Below, one piece after another: positions 14,415 through 18,886 of a stretch of DNA of 18,886 bases (positions within the stretch are counted from its first letter, which is position 1; each line of letters opens with the position of its first letter). A model generated the notes under the pieces. The model saw only the letters and a list, made by a program, of their open reading frames with translations, was not told the DNA's origin and made no database searches. The position numbers and the translations under genes were made by a program. Origin of the DNA: F1-120-MAGs238 sp964484185 (lineage in GTDB: Bacteria; Planctomycetota; Phycisphaerae; Phycisphaerales; UBA1924); NCBI GenBank assembly GCA_964484185.1, contig CAZAEQ010000060.1, forward strand, positions 1-18,886, given 5' to 3'.

Positions 14415-14513
14415 GCACCCCGCTGGGGTGCCATTGATGAGAGGGATGCTTTCCAGGGGAAGACCACCAAAGCGTGGTCAACCCCTGGCAACTATCTCCC
14501 ATCCCTCCGGGAT
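14415..14513. repeat. Three-hairpin intergenic element (copy 1)
   Basis: About 100 bp made of three consecutive hairpins. One: GCACCCC (14415-14421) with GGGGTGC (14425-14431). Two: CCAGGGG (14453-14459) with CCCCTGG (14482-14488), enclosing GACCAC (14462-14467) with GTGGTC (14474-14479), with symmetrical AA/AA internal loops. Three: ATCCC (14501-14505) with GGGAT (14509-14513). It fills the space between the polyprenyl synthase start and the rpsG terminator. It resembles palindromic intergenic repeats I recall from planctomycete genomes. Confidence 0.6.
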
Positions 14514-14533
14514 AAAAGAGAAGGAAAAAGCAA

Positions 14534-14562
14534 GAGGCCCCGGCGATTTGCCAGGGCCTCTG
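14534..14562 (-). terminator. Rho-independent terminator after rpsG
   Basis: AGAGGCCC (14555-14562 read on the minus strand) pairs with GGGCCTCT across an inner GGC/GCC extension, giving about 12 bp with one wobble. TGCTTTTTCC follows on the minus strand. It lies 22 bp beyond the rpsG stop. Confidence 0.88.
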
Positions 14563-14584
14563 AAGAATCAGTTGAGAAATTGGA

Positions 14585-15076
14585 TTAGTTCGCGAAGTGA
14601 GCGAACGCGCGGTTGGCTTCGGCCATGCGGTGGGTCTGGTCGCGGGTCTGCATTGCCTTACCTTCGCCCTGAGCTGCTGCGTAAAGCTCATCGGCCATTC
14701 GCATTGCCATAGGGCGGCCACGCTCGCCGCGGGTGGCTTCGAGAATCCAGCGGAAGGCCAGCGACTGCTGACGCTTGTTGGTCACCTGCATCGGGACCTG
14801 GTAGTTTGCACCACCAACGCGCTTGGAGCGAACTTCGACGAAGGGCTTAACGTTGGCGATTGCGCGATGGAAGACTTCGATCGATTCCTTGGGGGCATCG
14901 GGGCTGGTTTCTTTGCTCAAGCGATCTTGGATGAGATCGAGGCAGTCGTAGACGACGCGGGTTGCGGGACCCTTCTTGCCGCACTTCATCACGCAATTGA
15001 TGAAGCGGGAGACGACGAGGTCGTTATGGCGGGGGTCAGGACGAAGCTGAGTTTCTGAAGCGGTGCGGCGGCCCAT
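14585..15076 (-). CDS. rpsG: 30S ribosomal protein S7
   Basis: 163 residues (E. coli K-12 form 179, many bacteria 156). S7 nucleates assembly of the 30S head and contacts the mRNA and tRNA at the E site. Recognisable segments include VVSRFINCVMKCGKKGPA, VFHRAIANVKPFVEVRSKRVGGANYQVP and RGERGRPMAMRMADELYAAAQGEG. The start at 15076 is preceded by AAAGGA 7 bases upstream. It lies downstream of rpsL, as in the usual str operon, but 167 bp away, with a terminator-like hairpin between; fusA and tuf, which normally follow, are absent and a terminator closes the unit. I see no convincing sigma70 promoter in the 167-bp gap, so read-through from rpsL is the likely source of its mRNA. Confidence 0.97.
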   Translation of the reverse strand: MGRRTASETQLRPDPRHNDLVVSRFINCVMKCGKKGPATRVVYDCLDLIQDRLSKETSPDAPKESIEVFHRAIANVKPFVEVRSKRVGGANYQVPMQVTNKRQQSLAFRWILEATRGERGRPMAMRMADELYAAAQGEGKAMQTRDQTHRMAEANRAFAHFAN

Positions 15077-15210
15077 GATGGATTCCTTTGGCTCAACGAC
15101 AATGCTGTTTGCACTGTCTGGTTCACCGAGGCGCCGAACTAGAAATTAGTCGGGCAACCTCGATTACTTGCCGTTTTTGTAAAACAAAAGCATGCAAGAC
15201 GGAAAAACAA

Positions 15211-15233
15211 GCGAGCCAGACGTTCTGGCTCGC
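15211..15233 (-). terminator. Terminator or attenuator between rpsL and rpsG
   Basis: GCGAGCCAGA (15211-15220) and TCTGGCTCGC (15224-15233) form a perfect 10-bp stem with a 3-nt loop. TTGTTTTTCC follows on the minus strand. It begins 10 bp after the rpsL stop codon, inside what is normally one operon. Confidence 0.85.
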
Positions 15234-15242
15234 GTAAGAGAT

Positions 15243-15620
15243 TTACTTAGCCTTTGACTTCTTCGCGCCGTACTTGGAACGGCCCTGTTTGCGGTTTTCG
15301 ACGCCGAGGCAGTCGAGTGTGCCGCGAACGATGTGGTAGCGCACGCCGGGAAGATCGCGGACGCGGCCGCCGCGGACGAGGACGATTGAGTGTTCCTGAA
15401 GGTTGTGGCCTTCGCCACCGATGTAGGCGGAGATTTCTTTGCCGTTCGAGAGACGAACGCGAGCGATCTTGCGGAGCGCGGAGTTCGGCTTCTTAGGAGT
15501 CATGGTCTTAACGACCGTGCACACGCCACGCTTTTGCGGGCAGGCAACGAGGTCCTTGACCTTGTTGTATTTGGCGAGGGCTTTGCGGGGTTTGCGGATG
15601 AGCTGGTTGATCGTCGGCAT
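15243..15620 (-). CDS. rpsL: 30S ribosomal protein S12
   Basis: 125 residues, full length. S12 sits at the decoding centre and controls translational accuracy. The landmarks are CPQKRGVC, TPKKPNSALRK (Lys43 present), YIGGEGHNLQEHS and GGRVRDLPGVRYH. Asp89, the residue modified by RimO in E. coli, is present. Position 88, lysine in E. coli and most bacteria, is arginine here (codon CGC), a change known to give streptomycin resistance when it arises by mutation. AGGA 6 bases before the ATG supports the start. A promoter with boxes at 15701-15706 and 15677-15682 predicts a leader of about 50 nt. A strong hairpin with a U-tract follows the stop. Confidence 0.98.
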   Translation of the reverse strand: MPTINQLIRKPRKALAKYNKVKDLVACPQKRGVCTVVKTMTPKKPNSALRKIARVRLSNGKEISAYIGGEGHNLQEHSIVLVRGGRVRDLPGVRYHIVRGTLDCLGVENRKQGRSKYGAKKSKAK

Positions 15621-15676
15621 GAGGTATCCTGAGGCGAAATCGGTTCCCAGAGCCAGTGCGGCAATATGGGGTCGAG

Positions 15677-15706
15677 ATGATATGCAGTTGGGGGGGCGGT
15701 TGGCAA
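15677..15706 (-). promoter_or_regulatory. Promoter of rpsL
   Basis: On the minus strand, TTGCCA (15701-15706) matches the -35 consensus in five of six positions and TATCAT (15677-15682) matches the -10 consensus in five of six, with an 18-bp spacer. Transcription would begin near 15670, about 50 nt before the rpsL start. A run of seven Gs (15690-15696, plus strand) lies in the spacer. Confidence 0.6.
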
Positions 15707-15745
15707 ATTGGGGCAGAAAAGGGGGCGGAGGGGGTGAGAAAGGGG
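15690..15745 (+). promoter_or_regulatory. G-quadruplex-forming motif upstream of rpsL
   Basis: Five runs of four or more Gs (15690-15696, 15710-15713, 15721-15725, 15730-15734, 15742-15745). The last four have loops of 7, 4 and 7 nt and meet the usual quadruplex rule. The G-rich strand is the template strand for rpsL. Confidence 0.5.
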
Positions 15746-15809
15746 AGAATTTGGAATTTGAGATTTGGGAGGCCGGAAATGGGGAGGGCTTGATTTTGGG
15801 TCAGAAACG

Positions 15810-15887
15810 AAAGGTGATCATTTCATTTCAAAGGTGATCATTTGTTTTGATGATCACCTGATCATCTTTTGTTTTTGAGTCAAAAAC
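15810..15887. promoter_or_regulatory. Cluster of TGATCA repeats and palindromes upstream of rpsL
   Basis: AAAGGTGATCATTT occurs twice, 20 bp apart (15810-15823, 15830-15843). It is followed by the palindrome GATGATCACCTGATCATC (15849-15866) and then GTTTTTGAGTCAAAAAC (15871-15887), with perfect 8-bp arms. In all there are four TGATCA hexamers in about 50 bp, some 140-220 bp upstream of the rpsL transcription start. It looks like a binding region for a protein, perhaps one with helical-turn spacing; the protein is unknown. Confidence 0.5.
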
Positions 15888-16154
15888 GAGGGTTGAAGGG
15901 GGCCACGGGTTTGAAGAATGCCATCGAGCGTGGCACCCTTGGGATATTGGCGTGAAAAAGCGGGGTGCAGTTCGAGGTGAAGTTGGCAGGTTGTTGGGCT
16001 TGGTTTTCATGGGAGCAGCTTATTAAGTTGTACGGTGAAGGTCAAGGTGAATTGCGGTAAAAATCTGTATCGGACAAAAATAGGGCGCGGGGTGTCCGGT
16101 AGGGGAAATGGGGCAGAGCACACCAGGTGCCGGTATCAGATAAAGTGACAGGCG
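15888..16154. other. Gene-free remainder of the rpsL upstream region
   Basis: About 270 bp with no convincing gene. On the minus strand TTGACC (about 16047-16052) and TAAGCT (about 16024-16029) are 17 bp apart and could be a weak promoter pointing towards rpsL. Otherwise I see nothing distinctive in it. Confidence 0.4.
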
Positions 16155-16532
16155 ATGCTTCACTGTGAGTGGTGTGATTACGGGCACGAATCAGAGGTTT
16201 GCCCGGTGTGCGGGCTGACGCCCGAAGCTGCACGCCAGAAACTTCTGCCGCGACAGCAAATCTCAAGGTGGTTGTTGGCGTTATCCCATATTCCGTGGCT
16301 CATCGCTATTGCATTGAGCTTTCGATTGCTTGGAAAGCAATTCAGTAGCTGGGTTATTTTCGGATCGATTAGTTTGTTTATCGCGTATGTATTATGCGAG
16401 ATCGTAATGACTTATCTGCTTCCGCGCAAATGGCCGAGGCGCGAATTCGCGAGCATAATACTTAGTGTTGTTACAACGTTCTGTGGAGTAGTGCTGGCGA
16501 GTCTCATAGCAGTTTTTTTTGATGGCTCCTGA
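16155..16532 (+). CDS. Small membrane protein with N-terminal zinc ribbon
   Basis: 125 residues. Four cysteines in two pairs (Cys4, Cys7 and Cys16, Cys19: CEWC...CPVC) form a rubredoxin-like zinc ribbon at the very N-terminus. Three membrane helices follow (about 36-56, 63-90 and 97-122), separated by basic residues. An AGG three bases before the ATG is a poor ribosome binding site. The GC content is low compared with the ribosomal genes nearby. Zinc ribbons on short membrane proteins are common in planctomycetes, generally without known function. The gene stands alone, ahead of a gene-free stretch. Confidence 0.65.
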   Translation: MLHCEWCDYGHESEVCPVCGLTPEAARQKLLPRQQISRWLLALSHIPWLIAIALSFRLLGKQFSSWVIFGSISLFIAYVLCEIVMTYLLPRKWPRREFASIILSVVTTFCGVVLASLIAVFFDGS

Positions 16533-16585
16533 ATGTTTGGCGCGTACACCGCTCTGCAAAGGGTGTCGCCGAGCAATGCGGTCAA

Positions 16586-16858
16586 CTCTCGCGATGCATC
16601 CCCGATTGAACCAGAGTCGCGAGAGGGGCGAAGAGGTTCATCTGAGTTGGCAAGGGGAGGTTTTTAGAGCGCACTTTCAGTGCTCTGGATGCAGGCGATG
16701 CTTACCCAGGGCTGCGCGGACTTCGCCCTGGGCTGTGACTAGGGCGCACCGTTGGTGCTGAAGAATCAAGAATGGATGCCGAGGTGGGGCGACGTCGGAT
16801 GGTTAGTTTTGCAGCGGTTGGTGAGGATTGAAGTGGTTTCCGCCGCACTCACGTGCGG
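16586..16858. repeat. Multi-hairpin gene-free stretch
   Basis: Between 16533 and 16937 no gene is credible on either strand, but several strong inverted repeats follow each other. CTCTCGCGA (16586-16594) matches TCGCGAGAG (16617-16625), 9-bp arms. A bulged hairpin AGAG...CTCT is at 16666-16686. CCCAGGGC (16705-16712) pairs with GCCCTGGG (16725-16732). GCACC (16746-16750) pairs with GGTGC (16754-16758). CCGCAC (16843-16848) pairs with GTGCGG (16853-16858). The part from 16666 to about 16762 resembles a type of palindromic repeat I recall as widespread in planctomycete intergenic DNA. It could be a mobile palindromic repeat or a structured RNA. Confidence 0.5.
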
Positions 16859-16937
16859 GGTACCAGCGCGGGAAATGAGCGTGCATGCGGAAATTTGGTG
16901 CGGAGGCGTGCGGCGCGTGGGCAAACGGGCGTGCCCG

Positions 16938-17411
16938 CTATGCCTGTTTCGTTGAATTACATTCCGGGCATGTCGTACCGGGATATAGCCCGCGGAGGTC
17001 ATAGCTGCACCTGGGACAGTGTTCCGTACGAATGCGGCGAGTGGCGAGTACATCAACGAACCATGCGTAAGTAGTGGGAAGTACCATGATCAGAAAAGGG
17101 ACCCAGAGGGGGACCGAGATCGCAAATGAGGTCGGAGTACTTTCGTATTTCCATTCGCCCAATACGCGGTCTTGAATGGTCAGCACACTTAAATATTCGG
17201 GGGAGAACAGGTCGAAATACCAGCCCTCGTTCGATCCGCCGGTGGTAGAAAGCCCCGCAAAACAGTATCCGCTAAGAACGGCGAAGCTGCGCCCAGAATG
17301 AATATATCCCATTGCGGACCAACAACTCACGAGCCAGGTGCCAAGCAAAAGCACGCACGCGAGTGTTCCCGTCCATTTGATTGCGTTGCGCATTCGGGAT
17401 CGCTTTTTCAC
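16938..17411 (-). CDS. Membrane protein with C-terminal zinc ribbon
   Basis: 157 residues from a GTG at 17409-17411 (VKKRSRMRNAIKWTGTLACVLLLG); an ATG six codons later (17391-17393) is an equally possible start, and neither has a clear ribosome binding site. One membrane helix is at about 13-34 and a second at about 96-121. The region between, with several aromatic residues (GWYFDLFSPEYL, GEWKY), is presumably outside the cytoplasm. The cytoplasmic tail ends in the zinc ribbon HCPRCSYDLRGLYPGTTCPEC (Cys132, 135, 148, 151). This architecture and the CPxCxYDLRGL motif are, from memory, very common in Phycisphaerales and little known elsewhere. No function is established. Confidence 0.82.
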   Translation of the reverse strand: MKKRSRMRNAIKWTGTLACVLLLGTWLVSCWSAMGYIHSGRSFAVLSGYCFAGLSTTGGSNEGWYFDLFSPEYLSVLTIQDRVLGEWKYESTPTSFAISVPLWVPFLIMVLPTTYAWFVDVLATRRIRTEHCPRCSYDLRGLYPGTTCPECNSTKQA

Positions 17412-17451
17412 AGTGAATTGATGTTAGTGCGCTTAAATTGACGCACGCGCA

Positions 17452-17524
17452 TACCGCTGGGGTACCGGGCAACTTGAGAACCCTCCGCGGGTAGCGGTCG
17501 GCTGCTCAAATCCATCCCTTCGGG
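17452..17524. repeat. Three-hairpin intergenic element (copy 2, degenerate)
   Basis: TACC/GGTA (17452-17455, 17461-17464) encloses GCTGG. TTGAG (17474-17478) pairs with CTCAA (17505-17509) around a small inner CCC/GGG hairpin. CCC-TTC-GGG is at 17516-17524. The order and the end motifs CGCTGGGGT and CATCCCTYCGGG agree with the element at 14415-14513, but the central stem is different and weaker. Confidence 0.4.
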
Positions 17525-17549
17525 CTGAGTAACCCGATACGATGCGAGC

Positions 17550-17873
17550 ATGACCAGCAATACAACACAGCAGGACCTTACCGTACGTGACTTTCAGGAA
17601 TTGATTCGGCGACGGTATTTTCCGACGGATAATGCGCGCGGGCCGGCGGGGACGTTTGTTTTGTTGATTGAGGAGGTTGGGGAGTTGGCTACTGCCCTGC
17701 ATGACAACCGACCGGGGAAGTCCCCGACTGATGCGCAGAAGGCGAATCTGGTGGAGGAGTTTGCGGATGTCATGGCTTGGCTGGCGACGTTGGCGAATAT
17801 TCACGGGGTGGATTTGACTCGCGCGTTGGATAAGTACACGGATGAGGAGCGGGTGAAGGGTGTGAAGGATTAA
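17550..17873 (+). CDS. MazG-like nucleotide pyrophosphohydrolase
   Basis: 107 residues, the length of a single-domain MazG-like protein. The metal-binding ExxE...ExxD motifs are present: EEVGE (Glu42, Glu45) and EEFADV (Glu70, Asp73), followed by a helix AWLATLANIHGVDLTRAL. Such all-alpha pyrophosphohydrolases cleave nucleoside triphosphates to monophosphates and are usually house-cleaning enzymes acting on non-canonical or excess nucleotides; the substrate here is unknown. The ATG at 17550 gives a natural start, though no strong ribosome binding site is seen. It stands alone, following a hairpin element whose third stem ends 25 bp upstream, and is followed by the two tRNA genes on the other strand. 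Confidence 0.88.
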   Translation: MTSNTTQQDLTVRDFQELIRRRYFPTDNARGPAGTFVLLIEEVGELATALHDNRPGKSPTDAQKANLVEEFADVMAWLATLANIHGVDLTRALDKYTDEERVKGVKD

Positions 17874-17993
17874 GCATCAGATAATGCCAATTTGAAATTT
17901 GAAATCTCGGAGTTGGAAGCCGAGAGTTGACACGACTATCTGTATCGCTGAATCCGAAGTGTCCTCAGGAAATCAACGACTTGATAGAGAAAG

Positions 17994-18066
17994 CGTTGCC
18001 GGTAGGACTCGAACCTACAACCCCCGGGTTAGAACTCCGGTGCTCTTCCAATTGAGCTACGGCAAC
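17994..18066 (-). tRNA. tRNA-Arg (anticodon TCT)
   Basis: 73 nt with acceptor stem GTTGCCG/CGGCAAC, D arm GCTC...GAGC, anticodon loop GTTCTAA and T arm GTAGG-TTCGAGT-CCTAC. The anticodon TCT reads AGA. The CCA end is not encoded. The last pair of the anticodon stem is A-C and position 32 is G, both unusual. A short ATCAA/TTGAT hairpin (17972-17985) downstream followed by a few Ts may be a weak terminator. Confidence 0.88.
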
Positions 18067-18071
18067 AGAAG

Positions 18072-18144
18072 TGCACTTGATTGGATTTGAACCAACGACC
18101 TAGAAATTATGAGTTTCCCGCTCTCATCGCTGAGCTACAAGTGC
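18072..18144 (-). tRNA. tRNA with anticodon CAT (elongator Met, or Ile2)
   Basis: 73 nt with acceptor stem GCACTTG/CAAGTGC, discriminator A, D arm GCTC...GAGC, anticodon loop CTCATAA closed by GGAAA/TTTCT, and T arm GTTGG-TTCAAAT-CCAAT. It lacks the three G-C pairs of an initiator tRNA, so it is elongator tRNA-Met or, if modified to lysidine, tRNA-Ile2. No CCA is encoded. It lies 5 nt upstream of tRNA-Arg on the same strand. Confidence 0.88.
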
Positions 18145-18330
18145 AGCAAATTACTTGGCTGTTTGTATGAATCTTCGCCTGTTCGCGGTGGTGGGCATGA
18201 CTGACAGTAGGCGTGAAAAATGAACGTGCACGTGTTTGGACTCTCGCATTCAATCCATTTGGGCTGATTGGGAATCTGGACAGCCAGTACCGATATTTGA
18301 GATTTGAGAGCTCAGAAGAATCGAAAGCCG

Positions 18331-18886
18331 TTAGTTTTTGATTGCGCGGTAGATTCCAGATCGCGCTGCTTTGAAGAATTCGGTTTTGGGTTCCTGGCGT
18401 GGGCCTTGTGTTGCGGCGGATGAGAAGTTCAATTCAACTACAAGCGTGTCATCTGGCGGTGGGCCGTGGCGGAATTGTTCTACGCACTTGATGATTGCTG
18501 CCGGCCAGTCGGAAATGGTGCCGGGGCCGCGTGAGATCAGGGAGCGAATGCCGGCGATGCGGAGTTGATTGCCTTGACGATCGCGGCATTCAAATGCTCC
18601 ATCGGTGTAGGCGATCAGACGATCGCCAGGCATGAATCGGCGGGTCTCCATTGCGGCATCGAATTCGGTGTCGGGTACTGCGCCCAGGATCATGGCGGTG
18701 GAATGAAGCTCATCAACTGCGCCGCTGGCACCATAGAGAAACGCGGGTGGATGGCCGCCACTGGCAAATTCGAGTGATTGTGCCGCAGAATCAACTCGCA
18801 CACAGAGGCCGGTGACATACACCAAGTGGCCCGCAAGTGTGAGGTTGACGTAGCGATTGAGGAGTCGAAGGACTTGACCAGGGTCG
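18331..18886 (-). CDS. SpoIIE/RsbU-type PP2C serine phosphatase, C-terminal part
   Basis: The gene enters from the right edge; the frame is open from 18885 and about 184 C-terminal residues are visible, beginning DPGQVLRLLNRYVNLTLAGH. The phosphatase landmarks are YVTGLCVRVDSAAQSLEFASGGHPPAFLY (metal-binding region) and MPGDRLIAYTDGAFECRDRQGNQL, whose TDG aspartate is a metal ligand, followed by the usual IRSLISRGPGTISDWPAAII helix region. SpoIIE/RsbU phosphatases dephosphorylate anti-anti-sigma factors or similar partners, and are usually controlled by an N-terminal sensor or receiver domain, here outside the window. A GTG at 18825 is inside the domain and is not the true start. No terminator is obvious after the stop. 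Confidence 0.92.
   Translation of the reverse strand, partial: DPGQVLRLLNRYVNLTLAGHLVYVTGLCVRVDSAAQSLEFASGGHPPAFLYGASGAVDELHSTAMILGAVPDTEFDAAMETRRFMPGDRLIAYTDGAFECRDRQGNQLRIAGIRSLISRGPGTISDWPAAIIKCVEQFRHGPPPDDTLVVELNFSSAATQGPRQEPKTEFFKAARSGIYRAIKN

Noticed and set aside
14597..15058. 153-codon open frame antisense to rpsG.
   Set aside because: A shadow of a highly conserved ribosomal protein gene, without recognisable features.
15828..16010. 60-codon open frame on the minus strand in the rpsL upstream region.
   Set aside because: Pro/Thr/Lys-rich with no domain or ribosome binding site, and its end runs through the TGATCA repeat cluster; more likely regulatory DNA.
16519..16761. 80-codon open frame with several cysteines downstream of the zinc-ribbon membrane protein.
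   Set aside because: It runs straight through three strong inverted repeats; the cysteines have no zinc-ribbon spacing and there is no ribosome binding site.
18224..18233. Palindrome ACGTGCACGT between the tRNAs and the phosphatase gene.
   Set aside because: A lone 10-bp palindrome with no repeat or promoter next to it is weak evidence for a site.
1..18886. CRISPR array, insertion sequence or prophage.
   Set aside because: No regularly spaced direct repeats, transposase-like frames or phage genes; the only recombinase is a housekeeping-type Xer protein.

Overview
The window looks like a piece of chromosome from a planctomycete, most likely of the Phycisphaerae/Phycisphaerales group. This rests on three things: a secreted protein ending in a duplicated 'GC-type' dockerin (6941-7798, minus), a small membrane protein with the zinc ribbon CPRCSYDLRG...CPEC (16938-17411, minus) of a kind I associate with this group, and the scattering of core genes outside their usual operons. 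Base composition is about 55-58% GC by eye, with less GC-rich stretches at 4369-5361 and 16155-16532. It reads as ordinary chromosome with housekeeping genes, not as an integrated element.

Layout. 1-2328 (minus): a sensor histidine kinase, then a tiny glycine-rich lipoprotein ending in an RGGFG-containing tail, then (4 bp on) the N-terminal part of a glutathionylspermidine synthase-family ATP-grasp ligase cut by the window edge. 2331-5361 (plus): an RsmB-type rRNA m5C methyltransferase, a PtsN/EIIA-type phosphocarrier and an unidentified propeller-like protein. 5372-6391 (minus): a degenerate Gfo/Idh/MocA-like protein. 6477-6896 (plus): RNase P RNA, with its own -10 box and terminator. 6941-11394 (minus): dockerin protein, Xer-type tyrosine recombinase, a CsgG/LpoB-like lipoprotein and a TolB-like propeller lipoprotein, the last two probably one operon. 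11679-12695: a divergent pair of unknowns around a palindrome-rich promoter region. 12744-14333: a lone nuoC converging with a long-chain polyprenyl diphosphate synthase. 14585-15620 (minus): rpsG and rpsL, separated by a strong terminator-like hairpin and not followed by fusA or tuf. 15621-16154: a long rpsL upstream region with a good sigma70-type promoter, a G-quadruplex motif and a cluster of TGATCA palindromes. 16155-17873: two small zinc-ribbon membrane proteins on opposite strands, a gene-free multi-hairpin stretch, another hairpin element and a MazG-like pyrophosphohydrolase. 17994-18144 (minus): two tRNA genes, Arg(TCT) and Met/Ile2(CAT). 18331-18886 (minus): the C-terminal part of a SpoIIE/RsbU-type PP2C phosphatase, cut by the right edge.

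The most promising leads for something not fully described are the ATP-grasp ligase plus RGGFG-tailed lipoprotein pair at the left edge (possibly an enzyme and its protein substrate), the regulatory architecture upstream of rpsL, and multi-hairpin intergenic elements at 14415-14513, 16586-16858 and 17452-17524. S12 naturally has Arg at position 88, where substitution in other bacteria gives streptomycin resistance. No CRISPR array, insertion sequence or prophage was seen.
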